Source: Trichobilharzia regenti (Eukaryota; Platyhelminthes; Trematoda; Strigeidida; Schistosomatidae). Taken from it: 64,000 nt of DNA. Of the stretch, positions 1-10,299 are shown one piece after another. The notes under the pieces were generated by a model that had not been told where the DNA came from, did not search any database, and was given only the letters and a program-made list of their open reading frames with translations. The stretch's first letter is position 1. Each line of letters starts with the position of its first letter. Position numbers and translations under genes: made by a program. Where the stretch lies: NCBI GenBank assembly GCA_944472135.2, contig OX235267.1:36735312-36799311 (forward strand). The letters are read 5' to 3'.

Positions 1-58
1 TGGATATTCGTGAGACCGTCAGTGTAAATAATCAGCGTGTAGTCCACCTATCGGCAGA

Positions 59-427
59 TGTCAATGTAGTTGAAGATTGATCGATCAATTCATGGTTGTT
101 TGCTCTAACCCAACTCCTCCATATTTTTCGCTGGAGTCATCAATCCAGCAGTCATCGACTCATCGTTCGCCGTTCGGTGGAAGAAAGAAAACTATCAGAA
201 GTATTATCCTGATTTATTGCTATAACATTTATTCTTAGACCTTGTATATAATGACCTTATTGTTGGTTATATATTGGCGTAAGAATAAAGGATTCTCGAG
301 TCGCCAATCAGTGTTCTGGTTTTTTCGCGTTGGTTAATACAAACTGATTCTGAAAGTCTTCCAGGGACAGCGTGAGGACCAGCGTAGTAAGAGCTGGACA
401 TTGACAGCTTATGAGAGTCGGCTGACA
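59..427 (+). mobile_element. BEL/Pao LTR, subfamily A (369 bp), plus-strand copy
   Basis: The LTR begins TGTCAATGTAG and ends GGCTGACA, the TG...CA limits shown by the solo LTRs of the related 359-bp subfamily. It is followed by leader sequence and the gag start at 536. It is the mirror copy of the LTR at 8971-9339, with one mismatch seen. The upstream 58 bases are host-element gag, so this is a 5' LTR in nested position. Confidence 0.85.
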
Positions 428-535
428 GTTTCTGATAGTGTTTGGATAGTTTCCGTTCATCTTTCCTGGTGCCTGCCAGTCTTCTTTGAACTAGCATTAC
501 CTGGAACTTTTCTGGAATTTTGGTCAAGTTCAACG

Positions 536-1795
536 ATGCCTGGGTCAAAGAAGGGACAGAGCGTCTTGGATGCAAACAGGAAAGTAAGTAATGTTGACTT
601 GTCTGTTACATGTAACGATGTGTTTGCTGTTAAGCATGATTAGGTTGATGTTAACGTCTTGCCAACCACGGATAATAGGAATATTAAGCTTCCTAAATAC
701 GAGCCTCAGTGTTTCGACGGAAACCCAGCTGAGTTTGAAGTCATGCTGGATAGGCTTGCATTAAATGATGGAATGAAGTTGGAGTATTTGATGAGGTACT
801 GCACTGGAGTTGCTTCAAGAGCTGTACAGTGCTGTAAGTTCATGCCGCCAAATGAAGGATATACTGAGGCCATGAGGATATTACGTCATTTATGATATCC
901 CGTAACATTTTTGAGACCGTCAAAGGTAATGTAGCACAGCTAAGGGACAACCCCGAGGAACACGCAGAGTTCATGGATAACATAACGGTATGAAGAAATA
1001 CTCTCGTTTATCTTGACAAAATGGATCTGTTGGACTCAAGTCCAGTGATTGAGAGAGTTGTCAAGAAATTGCCGGCTCGTCTACAAAGGAAGTTCACAAA
1101 GGTTAGTCCCGGCTAGAGGAAGATGGTTTGGAGCCTGGATTCGATGATATTCTGAGACTGGTGAAAGACAGTATCAACCAGGCGATGGGCGAATTCGCCA
1201 GCATTTTGCATTCTAAGGTAGAACCTATGGAACCAGTGAATATAAAGAAAGCATTTGTGGTGAAGGCTCAAGGCACATAGAGAAAGGGTGAGTGTATTGT
1301 TTGCCATAACACGCATCAATTGAGCGATTGCAATCGCTTCGCCTCCATGTCTCCCGTAGAATGGTTAAAAATGGCAAAACAGAAGCGGCTGTGTTTCAGT
1401 TGTTTAAAGATTGGGCAAACAAAGTTGAATTGTAGGGCGACAACCAGAGGAAGTAGTGGTTTAACGGATATGCACCCACTTCTGAGGACAGCAAACGAAC
1501 CTGGGAATTCGGTTAACTGTAATAGTATCTCTAGACCCCTTGATACCCCACAAGTTTTCTTAGGAGTATTACCAGTTAAGGTGAAAGGACCGAAATCCTC
1601 AGTAGAGACTTATGCATTGTTGGATAATGGTTCAGACGTTACATTGATAGATGCTAAACTGGCTGGTTGCCTGGATATTAAAGGCCCAAGGCAACCTTTG
1701 GTTGTAAATACTTTCAATTCTTCGAAAACAGTAGTATGTGAACGAGTGTCATTTCAGTTGGAATCCTTGACTACTGGGGAAACTGTTGAAGTAGA
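536..1795 (+). pseudogene. BEL/Pao gag and protease start, truncated and frameshifted
   Basis: The frame opens at 536 (MPGSKKGQ...) and matches the N-terminus of the intact gag ORF at 13643-15592. It is broken by stops near 643 and 895 and has lost residues after the FDGNPA motif. A later open stretch (1320-1823) carries the zinc knuckle and the retroviral-type protease motif LLDNGSDVTLI. Here the knuckle reads CFSCLKIGQTKLNC: the zinc-binding His of the CX2CX4HX4C pattern is Gln, while the mirror copy keeps His. The reading ends at the rearrangement breakpoint at 1795. The copy cannot make a functional polyprotein. Confidence 0.85.
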
Positions 1796-2145
1796 TGTCA
1801 ATGTCCAGGACTTACTACGCTGAACCTCATATTATCCTTGGAATACTTTCAGAAACTATTCGTAATAACCAACGCACAAATTCAGAACGCTGATTGGTGA
1901 CTAATATGCCGTTTATTGTTGCACCAATTCAGAGCAAGCCATTAGGATATTGTGCACAAAGTCTGAAAATGAATGTCACAACAGCAAATACCAATAATAT
2001 TTCTGATAATTTTTTTCTATCCTCCAACGAACAGCTAACGATGAAACGATGACTGCAGTATCGATGACTCCCACGAAGAATATCGAGGAGTTGGATTCGA
2101 GCAAACAACCATGAATTGATCGATCAATCTTCAACTCCATGGACA
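1796..2145 (-). mobile_element. BEL/Pao 3' LTR, diverged and clipped at its outer end
   Basis: On the minus strand the LTR starts TGTCCATGGAG at 2145 and runs to 1796, where about 20 bases of the usual outer end are missing and the palindrome arm begins. It differs by roughly a fifth from the putative partner LTR at 8971-9339, although LTRs of one insertion start identical. The two ends of this element therefore probably come from different copies. The inner neighbour 2146-3130 is the typical 3' tail of this family. Confidence 0.75.
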
Positions 2146-3130
2146 CTCCCCGGCAAAAGGCGGATCCATCCCTTTTTTCCATCACGACAAATACACGTTG
2201 ACTTGGATACCAGTGCGAGAACCTGGGCCACATGGACAAGGCTGAAATGGAAGACAATCAGAAAAGCCAACACACCACAAGCATACCCACAGCACAATCT
2301 CACACATCGCTGACGACCTGCGCCTTCCAGTTAAAGGCATCCTCTTGCAACACAATCTCCACTTGCTAGAATGACTCTTGCAGAATACAACGTGACCATA
2401 GCACCACCTCACGATACTCTACGCTCATCCTCTTATCTACTCACTACCAATTACCACTGAAATCGCTTGTCACTCATTCTGCCTCAATTCTAGTAACGGT
2501 GACGCATGCGAGCCTCAGTCGTTTACACTCTTTCTCCCCGGCGTGTGGGACCACAGCTAATAATTATCTCCGTGTGCATTTCATTCTCAGCAATAGCCTC
2601 CCTGGCGTATACGACCCATCTGCTGTCCTTAACATCAATCAATTCATTCATGGATGTAGAAGACTCGAAACAACTTCAGAAGTAATCACGACGAAAATTT
2701 TAACAAAATTATGCAATAACAACAAGGTACGAAAACGACAGGTAAACACAATGAATCCAAAATACACCAATTGATATGACACACCACACGTATACACAAA
2801 CAGTATAAATAACCTCATGGGTCATGTTTTGGTGGAATTCCTTTGAAGAATCGCAGGACTTACACCAGTACGCCTACAACCCTTCTCAGGTTGATGATCC
2901 AAGGGGAAGATGTCCGGACACGAACAAGATTATCAACAGATAGAATAGAGATGATACAAATTCAGTGTGTACAACATGGACATATTTGCAAAATCACACA
3001 CCAAGTACGATGGACGGCGCAACGACGTACTACCCTTGAAGAATTGTAGGACTTACAGCAGTATGCCTACAACTCTTCTCAGGTTGACGCCCTAGGTTTG
3101 AAAATCGTCAAGTGTTTCATCTTCCGACTT
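2146..3130 (-). other. Non-coding 3' internal region of BEL/Pao element with ~190-bp direct repeats
   Basis: Lies between the pol stop and the 3' LTR of the minus-strand element. Bases 2146 to about 2885 look identical to 12487 to about 13226 in the gag-only element (offset 10341), far better conserved than the adjoining LTRs. A motif containing AGGACTTACA and GCCTACAA recurs at about 2845 and 3040, two repeat units here against three in the gag-only element. No conserved protein is seen; short ORFs in it look incidental. Confidence 0.7.
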
Positions 3131-3860
3131 TCAACTCTCAGCACCTTCCAGTAGACCCAGTTTTCTAATATCTCGCACCAACATGCCACAACTTGTTCTC
3201 ACCTCAACCGTCCTCACCAATCCATCACCACAACAGAGTAGCCTTACTACCACTCCTAAAGGCCATCTACCTGTGGCACATTTATCTGCTACTAATACTA
3301 TGTCACCAACCTTTAAGTTTCGGCCCAAATTTTTCCACTTGTCCCTGGTTTGCAGTGTTAGAATGTACTCCTTTAACCATCTTTTCCAAAATATATCTTT
3401 CATGTGCCTGGCTTGTTTCCATCTTTTAATCGTAGGTATTTCTTCCCCTCTTGATTCCTCTATGCCAGGGTTGCCCCTCAATAACAATAATTTGTTTGGT
3501 GTTAACACATCAAAATCCTTGACGTCGTCCCTCACAGGTAATAGCGGCCGGTCATTTAGTATTCATTCAGCTTCACAAAAAATGTCTCCAACGTTTCGTC
3601 ATATAAACTCTGCTTTTTAATTATGGAGCTTAAAATGCGCTTGATAATTCCTATAAGTCTTTCCCATAGTCCACCTTTATGGCTGGCATATGGTGGGTTG
3701 AAGTGCCACTCGATGTTCCTTTTCAGTAACTCTTCATGAACTCTCGTTTGCGGCGTGACAGCCAACAAAATTAGTCCCTCTGTCACTGAACATCATCTTC
3801 GGTACACCTCGGCGATTTATAAATCTACGTAATGCTAGTACGAATGAATCATTAGTTATA
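3131..3860 (-). pseudogene. BEL/Pao integrase core and C-terminal domain (broken)
   Basis: Minus-strand frames give the end of the integrase core: the segment before 3786 reads [11 protein letters not shown] (second catalytic Asp) and 3556-3786 has NPPYASHKGGLWERLI (catalytic Glu). Then 3131-3535 has the DUF5641-type C-terminal domain with GDIVLVADK, GVVVRLLCCGDGLVRTVEVRT and the closing LGLLEGAES. A frame change separates the two parts near 3540. The enzyme would insert cDNA into the genome. The upstream part of the core is absent at 3861, where unrelated AT-rich DNA begins. Confidence 0.85.
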
Positions 3861-4480
3861 ATAACAATAATAATTTGCATGTTCATATGAACATAAATTT
3901 ACATGAAAATGCATGCCGTTTTTACAGGCACTATCAAGTATGGTATAATGTCAAATCTTAGATTGTCTACAAGTTAATAGTGTTTCAACAGTTAAATATT
4001 TGATACATATATATAATTACACTAGTTGTCTGAACCAGGCCGTATAGTTATTGAATTGTACATTTGTCCTCCAGGTTGAGCGGGAAAACTGACTTCGTTT
4101 CGTTTTCATCCCTTGGCTGTAGGCATACGATAACCAACCAATGTTGAGGTAAGTACAACGTTTACAAGGGACTGGAAGCTGTTTTAGAAAAGTTAAAGTG
4201 CTAAGGTGAATCATTAAAGTGTAATAAATTAAGTAAGTGCAATATATCATTAATAAACACATTTATATAGAAAACAGAATGGGGAAGTAATTAATCCTTA
4301 GGCCGACAACGTTCATTTGCAATGTATAATAACCCCAATATACTTCGTACTATCATGATGTCCACTTTTGGCTTTAATACAATTATTTTCAAGCCAGTTG
4401 TTTTTATTTCATGCCTTTTTGTATATTTGGTGCACAACCGTGCCCTACAGAGAATAGGAATGGAACAAGTCGAATCAAAT
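3861..4480. other. AT-rich insert splitting the integrase region, unidentified
   Basis: About 0.6 kb of AT-rich sequence, starting with short AATAAT runs, separates the integrase catalytic core (ending at about 3860) from its N-terminal zinc-binding region (from about 4480-4580). It resembles nothing else I recognise in the window. The exact limits and any target duplication could not be fixed by eye. It could be a degraded insertion or the product of a deletion-repair event. Confidence 0.4.
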
Positions 4481-4580
4481 TCATAAAGAGCTATAAAATG
4501 TTAGGTTTAATGGAATATAATGAGGATCAAGTAAAGACGTTATTAGAAAATGAGTGAGATAAGACATTGTGAAGTGGTAT

Positions 4581-4784
4581 TTAAAGATCTGACGATGGAT
4601 AGCAAGTTGATTTATAAGATGCCCCATAAATCTGTGCAGATCCCGCGTGGTCGCGCTGCTGTGCTGGACGAGCATTTCGGAGTTTACATTCCGTGCACTT
4701 ATCAATTATCTTACGGACAGCGGTACCTCCCTTCATTATCCAGAACTTACATCGAATACTTGATAGTACTTGCGAAGTACCCAA
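4581..4784 (-). pseudogene. BEL/Pao integrase N-terminal zinc-binding region
   Basis: The minus-strand frame reads VLSSIRCKFWIMKGGTAVRK followed by CTECKLRNARPAQQ. This matches the HHCC-type zinc region that precedes the integrase core in BEL/Pao pol proteins (typically SxxRxxFWI...C..C). It is followed downstream by the AT-rich insert instead of the expected first catalytic Asp segment, so the integrase is dead. Confidence 0.75.
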
Positions 4785-4860
4785 ATGAGCTTCAAAAAAT
4801 GGTAGTGTCTTATAATGAGATCAGTGACTGGATGGTAGCAAGGTAATAAAGACGGATGAC

Positions 4861-5875
4861 GGGTCTCATATGACGATTCTAACATTTGTAGACGTCCACC
4901 AACTCTAGCGATCCCTTCGGAAACTATCGGAGATAATCTATCTAACCGCGCCTTGAAATCTGCGAAGTCAGGACTATCCTCCTTTGCAATCTCACCCCAC
5001 GCTTCTCACTGAGCAGCCCTCAAAATCACCAACTGTGTAAGATGCATGACCTTTATATACGTAACTCATCGTGCCGACCACGCAACAGCTTTCAGTAATT
5101 TGTACCAAGAAGAATAATATTTAAAAAGTGGATGTAAGCTCGAATGTCTTTCTTGGGTAGATGTTAAACTGACACTTGTCTTCAACTCCAAGGCACACTC
5201 GTTTATCGATGGTTCATCTTCTCTACTAGGCCACCTGCTATCAGCCCGTGGCAAGAACTCTGGACCTTTCCACCACTTATTATTAACCACATTCATATCA
5301 ATAACTCCTCGGATGCTAGATCAGCTGGATTTTTTCCAGACGGTACGTACCTCCGCTGCTCGACGGTTGTTAATTCACGAATTTGGGATGCTCTGTTAGC
5401 TAAAAAACATGCATATCTTGCTGACTCGTTGCGTATATAATATATCACAGACATCGAATCAGTCCAAAACGTTACAGGAAACTTGGGATAACCCGGCTCT
5501 TTACACACGGTTGTGAATAACTGCGCAGCTAGCAAGGCTGCAGTAAGTTCTAATCTCGGAATCGAAATCGTCTTTAGAGGTGCAACTCTAGATTCGCCCA
5601 TCGCCAGGCTAACATCTATATCATCCTTTAAGGTGATTCTGATGTAGACAGCTGCTTCAAATCCAACCTCAGAGGCATCAGAAAAACATGGAAGTCAATT
5701 ATATCATGATTTCTCGATGGCTTAAGTGGACGTGAGACGCAATGCAGATCCAGCGTTCTCAAACTGTTAACCCACCCCTTCCGCTATTCTCTCTGCCTCT
5801 CACTTAATGGTTCATCCTACTGTGACACTTTCCTGCATGTCTCTTGAAATAACCTCCTAGCCGGAAGTAGATAAG
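4861..5875 (-). pseudogene. BEL/Pao RNase H and connection region
   Basis: RNase H removes the RNA strand during reverse transcription. Reading down from 5875, the frame continues the reverse transcriptase interrupted by the solo LTR. At about 5600-5700 is VFSDASEVGFEAAVYIRI, at about 5560 RLELTAALLAA, and at about 5470 WTDSMSVIYYI, giving the D-E-D pattern, followed by GKNPADLAS at about 5320. The 5066-5296 stretch has WWKGPEFL and WYKLLKAVAW, typical of the segment between RNase H and integrase. Frame changes and stops near 5293 and below 5066 show decay. Confidence 0.8.
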
Positions 5876-5880
5876 GTGCT

Positions 5881-6239
5881 TGTCAATGTAGTTGAAGATT
5901 GAACGATCAATTCATGGTTGTTTGCTCAAAACCAACTTCCCCAATTTTCGCGGAGGCATCAATACGACAGTCATCGTCTCATCGGTCGCTGTTCAGAAAG
6001 AAGTCAGCAGAAAACCGTCAGAAGTAATATTGTGATTTATTATTGTAATATTTGTTCACAGACCTTAGTTGTAACATTGTTTATATGTTGGTGTAACAAT
6101 AAAGAATTCTCGAGTGGCCAACTGGTGTTTTGGTTTATTCGTCCGTTATTACTAAGCGTTTCTGAGAAACTTCAAGGAACAGCGTGAGCCCGAGAGTAGC
6201 AAGAGCTGGACATTAACGGTTTACGAGACGTGGCTGACA
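5881..6239 (+). mobile_element. Solo LTR, BEL/Pao subfamily B (359 bp), with 5-bp target duplication
   Basis: A complete LTR, TGTCAATGTAG...GGCTGACA, lies in plus orientation in the minus-strand pol. It is flanked by GTGCT at 5876-5880 and GTGCT at 6240-6244. Removing the LTR and one repeat rejoins the pol frame (the DPLGLVA motif continues into PYLLPARR), proving an insertion. A solo LTR arises when a full insertion recombines between its LTRs. Its sequence appears identical to the solo LTR at 9936-10294. Confidence 0.95.
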
Positions 6240-6244
6240 GTGCT

Positions 6245-6981
6245 ACTAATCCAAGTGGGTCAAACACGAACGACAACACAGAGAGCATACCTCTCCGGGT
6301 AACTGGCTTATCAATACCACCAACACTAAACCCAAAGTTATCAGAGTTCACATCCCATCGCATACTTAATGTGCGTTCAACCGGTAGAGTATCAACAGGT
6401 AAATCTTGTACAGTAGGTGCTCTGTCTTCTGGAACTATATGCTTCAAAACGTCTAGGCTGTTCGAGACCCACTTAGTTAGACGAAAGCCGGCCTTAGCTA
6501 ACACTTCAGTAGTGCTTGTTGCAAATCTAACTGCAGACTTATCATCATCGAAGGAGGCTAAACAATCATCCACGTAGAAGCAACAATCTATGACGTCCAG
6601 CAAATCATTAGAACCAAATGTGGACACTGCCTTTCGTAGAGCAAAATTAGCACAAAACGGGGAGGACGTGGCACCAAATGGATGCACTGTCATCCTATAT
6701 TCTGACACCTTACCACAAGGACCGTCATCAAACCACAAAAACCTCAAGTGATCTCTGTCACTCTCTGGCACCTTCACCTGTAGGAACATTTCCTCAATAT
6801 CCGCCGCGACAGCAACTGTAAACTTTCTGAATCTTAACAGCAGTCCCACTAATGAGCTCACGCAATCTGGGCCACTATACAGATTATCATTTAAAGAGAC
6901 TCCTTCATGTTTCGCAGAACAATCAAACACCACACGGAGTTTACCTGGCTTCCTCGGGTTAAAGACGGGATGATGGGGCAA
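6245..6981 (-). pseudogene. BEL/Pao reverse transcriptase domain
   Basis: The minus-strand frame contains the RT blocks of the Pao family: [20 protein letters not shown], the first catalytic region [14 protein letters not shown], the [14 protein letters not shown] block and the active site [13 protein letters not shown] (YVDD). It ends with DPLGLVA, after which the solo LTR interrupts it. It copies element RNA into DNA. The upstream reading is shifted by one base relative to the 6891-8078 frame, so the polyprotein is broken near 6975. Confidence 0.9.
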
Positions 6982-8078
6982 ATACCACTTCCCTGGCTCA
7001 CTTGATCAACTAGTCTTTCAACGTAACCCTTCATTATATGTTTATCGACGACATCCTTATATTTGGACCAGAGTTCTGCATCTGACAAAAATTTCTTCTG
7101 TAAACCCATTAGTCTCTTAAGAGCAACTTTCCTATTACAAACCAACTGTCTATCTTTGAATCTCCATGGTAGGCCAACGCTGAAACGCCCGTTTTCGTAT
7201 TTACAAGACTCCTCGGCTATTTTAACTGCTTTTAAGTCTTCTACAGAACGACCCTTCTCTGGGACACCGCAGTCACAAAACTCCTTGTCATACATATTTT
7301 TAATCATAGTTTCTAGTTTGTCCCCATCGTTTGCAACTAATGATGATATGTGGACTATGGGTATAGGTCCTCTCACTGTCCATCCCAGTGGTGTTTTCGT
7401 CGCGAAGAGATCATCTCTACCTCCGAATCTCTCTTCTAATACCTTGTGAGCTTCTGGCACACTACATCCAATGAGTACTCTCACTCTTCCATCTTGCAGT
7501 GTTGGAAGAGGTATGTCACACAGGTATGGCTTACCGACAACCGTTTCACGACTAGGTACTATAGCTTCGCCAAGTTTCATACTGGAGGTAGTGTAAGCAG
7601 TATCCACTTCAACGGTTTCCCCAGTAGCCAAGGATTCTAACTGAAATGACACTCGTTCACATACTACTGTTTTCGCAGAATTGAAAGTATTTACAACCAA
7701 GGGTTGCTTTGGGCCTTTAATACCCAAGCAACCAGCCAGTTTAGCATCTATCAATGTAACGTCTGAACCATTATCCAACAATGCATAAGTCTCTACTGAA
7801 GATTTCGGTCCTTTCACCTTAACTGGTAATACCCCTAAGAAAACTTGTGGGGTATCAAGGGGTCTAGAGATACTATTACAATTAACCGAATTCCCAGGTT
7901 CGTTCACTGTCCTCAGAAGTGGGTGCATATCCGTTAAACCACTACTTCCTCTGGTTGTCGCCTTACAATTCAACTTTGTATGCCCAATCTTTAAACAACT
8001 GAAACACAGCCGCTTCTGTTTTGCCATTTTTAACCATTCTACGGGAGACATGGAGGCGAAGCGATTGCAATCGCTCAA
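6975..8078 (-). pseudogene. BEL/Pao gag zinc knuckle, aspartic protease and RT leader
   Basis: This long open stretch (about 370 residues) starts MSDCNRFASMSP. It carries the nucleocapsid knuckle CFSCLKIGHTKLNC (CX2CX4HX4C complete). The protease follows with ALLDNGSDVTLIDAKLAG, where Asn takes the place of the more usual Ser/Thr after the catalytic Asp. The Pao-type linker VLIGCSVPEAHKVLEERFGG and LFATKTPLGWTVRGP leads into RT. A frameshift near 6975-6981 separates it from the RT domain. The upstream gag part (8079-8862) is in other frames. Confidence 0.88.
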
Positions 8079-8862
8079 TTGATGCGTGTTATGGCAAACA
8101 ATACACTCACCCTTTCTCTATGTGCCTTGAGCCTTCACCACAAATGCTTTCTTTATATTCACTGGTTCCATAGGTTCTACCTTAGAATGCAAAATGCTGG
8201 CGAATTCGCCCATCGCCTGGTTGATACTGTCTTTCACCAGTCTCAGAATATCATCGAATCCAGGCTCCAAACCATCTTCCTCTAGCCGGGACTAACCTTT
8301 GTGAACTTCCTTTGTAGACGAGCCGGCAATTTCTTGACAACTCTCTCAATCACTGGACTTGAGTCCAACAGATCCATTTTGTCAAGATAAACGAGAGTAT
8401 TTCTTCATACCGTTATGTTATCCATGAACTCTGCGTGTTCCTCGGGGTTGTCCCTTAGCTGTGCTACATTACCTTTGACGGTCTCAAAAATGTTACGGGA
8501 TATCATAAATGACGTAATATCCTCATGGCCTCAGTATATCCTTCATTTGGCGGCATGAACTTACAGCACTGTACAGCTCTTGAAGCAACTCCAGTGCAGT
8601 ACCTCATCAAATACTCCAACTTCATTCCATCATTTAATGCAAGCCTATCCAGCATGACTTCAAACTCAGCTGGGTTTCCGTCGAAACACTGAGGCTCGTA
8701 TTTAGGAAGCTTAATATTCCTATTATCCGTGGATGGCAAGACGTTAACATCAACCTAATCATGCTTAACAGCAAACACATCGTTACATGTAACAGACAAG
8801 TCAACATTACTTACTTTCCTGTTTGCATCCAAGACGCTCTGTCCCTTCTTTGACCCAGGCAT
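8079..8862 (-). pseudogene. BEL/Pao gag N-terminal part, frameshifted
   Basis: Starts MPGSKKGQSVLDANRK at 8862 and carries the capsid-like block CFDGNPA...YLMRYCTGVASRAVQCC. Stops occur near 8755 and 8503. Compared with the intact gag ORF at 13643-15592 it has lost residues after FDGNPA and changed frame after AMRILR. Gag forms the virus-like particle in which reverse transcription happens; this copy cannot. Confidence 0.85.
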
Positions 8863-8970
8863 CGTTGAACTTGACCAAAATTCCAGAAAAGTTCCAGGTA
8901 ATGCTAGTTCAAAGAAGACTGGCAGGCACCAGGAAAGATGAACGGAAACTATCCAAACACTATCAGAAAC

Positions 8971-9339
8971 TGTCAGCCGACTCTCATAAGCTGTCAATGT
9001 CCAGCTCTTACTACGCTGGTCCTCACGCTGTCCCTGGAAGACTTTCAGAATCAGTTTGTATTAACCAACGCGAAAAAACCAGAACACTGATTGGCGACTC
9101 GAGAATCCTTTATTCTTACGCCAATATATAACCAACAATAAGGTCATTATATACAAGGTCTAAGAATAAATGTTATAGCAATAAATCAGGATAATACTTC
9201 TGATAGTTTTCTTTCTTCCACCGAACGGCGAACGTTGAGTCGATGACTGCTGGATTGATGACTCCAGCGAAAAATATGGAGGAGTTGGGTTAGAGCAAAC
9301 AACCATGAATTGATCGATCAATCTTCAACTACATTGACA
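8971..9339 (-). mobile_element. BEL/Pao 5' LTR, subfamily A (369 bp)
   Basis: Minus-strand LTR from 9339 (TGTCAATGTAG) to 8971 (GGCTGACA), directly upstream of the gag at 8862. The flank at 9340-9344 is TCTGC, inside the gag of the host copy. No matching duplication is present at the other end near 1795, in agreement with a rearranged element. Confidence 0.88.
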
Positions 9340-9930
9340 TCTGCCGATAGGTGGACTACACGCTGATTATTTACACTGACGGTCTCACGAATATCCATAC
9401 CTTCTTCAGTCGCATCTGCCTTTATTTATGCTTCGCTTTCAAAATGTACAGATTCTTTGTTCAACTCAGTAGTAGTAGGCATTCCACTCAACTCATCATA
9501 ATCAGCCAAAACAAATGGGCACTATCATGATCATTGCCACAAATATCCACTTTACTGCATACTGAATGATCAACTTCATCATTTTCAAACTCTTTAATAA
9601 CAACAGTAGATGATTTAAGTTCTTCCTCACAAATCCTTAGAGGATTTATACTTTTACTCTGACCAGTATTATTATCTTGAAAAATTGTGGAGTTAGAACT
9701 AGACACTAGAACTGTAACTAACTTCTTCTGAACAAACTACGGTGTAGTCTGTGACACTTTATTGAACAATGGCTTACTTTTGCAACCACAGACTTCTTCA
9801 CTGCACCATTGACGTCAGACCCTTCGGAGTCAGAAGTTGATGATGCTGATTTCACACATAGCATATCTCTAATCTTGGCCAATTCTACAGTTCCCTTTTG
9901 TATGCACATGTTGCAAACGTGTAAAACACA
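9340..9930 (-). pseudogene. Host BEL/Pao copy: C-terminal half of gag
   Basis: On the minus strand this matches the Ser/Asp-rich C-terminal half of the intact gag at 13643-15592, for example SSTVVIKEFENDEVD and SCAVKKSVV-like stretches, but is split by frameshifts. It is interrupted on one side by the nested element (ends at 9339) and on the other by the solo LTR at 9936. It is a second, older BEL/Pao copy that served as landing site. Confidence 0.75.
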
Positions 9931-9935
9931 ACCGT

Positions 9936-10294
9936 TGTCAATGTAGTTGAAGATTGAACGATCAATTCATGGTTGTTTGCTCAAAACCAACTTCCCCAAT
10001 TTTCGCGGAGGCATCAATACGACAGTCATCGTCTCATCGGTCGCTGTTCAGAAAGAAGTCAGCAGAAAACCGTCAGAAGTAATATTGTGATTTATTATTG
10101 TAATATTTGTTCACAGACCTTAGTTGTAACATTGTTTATATGTTGGTGTAACAATAAAGAATTCTCGAGTGGCCAACTGGTGTTTTGGTTTATTCGTCCG
10201 TTATTACTAAGCGTTTCTGAGAAACTTCAAGGAACAGCGTGAGCCCGAGAGTAGCAAGAGCTGGACATTAACGGTTTACGAGACGTGGCTGACA
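9936..10294 (+). mobile_element. Solo LTR, BEL/Pao subfamily B (359 bp), with 5-bp target duplication
   Basis: A complete LTR, TGTCAATGTAG...GGCTGACA, flanked by ACCGT at 9931-9935 and 10295-10299. The uninterrupted equivalent of the insertion site is present in the gag-only element at about 14682-14710, where GCAAACGTGTACAACAAAAC runs straight into CGTGTTTGTC. This empty site confirms both the LTR limits and the duplication. The LTR looks identical to 5881-6239, which suggests recent activity of subfamily B. Confidence 0.96.
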
Positions 10295-10299
10295 ACCGT

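Larger units (their letters stand above)
1..1795 (+). repeat. Left arm of a large BEL/Pao inverted repeat
   Basis: This stretch is the reverse complement of 7603-9397, aligned without an indel (paired positions sum to 9398). It holds 58 bases of gag from a host element, a 369-bp LTR, and the gag and protease part of a BEL/Pao element. Because the flanking host gag is copied too, this is an inverted segmental duplication rather than two independent insertions. I counted about two mismatches in the first 1.3 kb and about a dozen in the last 0.45 kb. The arm ends abruptly at 1795/1796, where it joins the truncated end of a minus-strand LTR. It may continue left of the window. Confidence 0.93.
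7603..9397 (-). repeat. Right arm of the BEL/Pao inverted repeat
   Basis: Mirror of 1-1795, with a spacer of about 5.8 kb between the arms. It contains the protease N-terminus, gag, a 369-bp LTR and 58 bases of the host gag into which the element is nested. The host gag goes on past 9397, so the palindrome could extend beyond the left window edge. Confidence 0.93.

Noticed and set aside
267..575. 102-codon ORF on the minus strand, and its mirror at 8823-9131
   Set aside because: It is antisense to the LTR and gag start and exists twice only because of the palindrome.
4550..4846. 98-codon plus-strand ORF as a gene
   Set aside because: It is the shadow of the minus-strand integrase zinc region.
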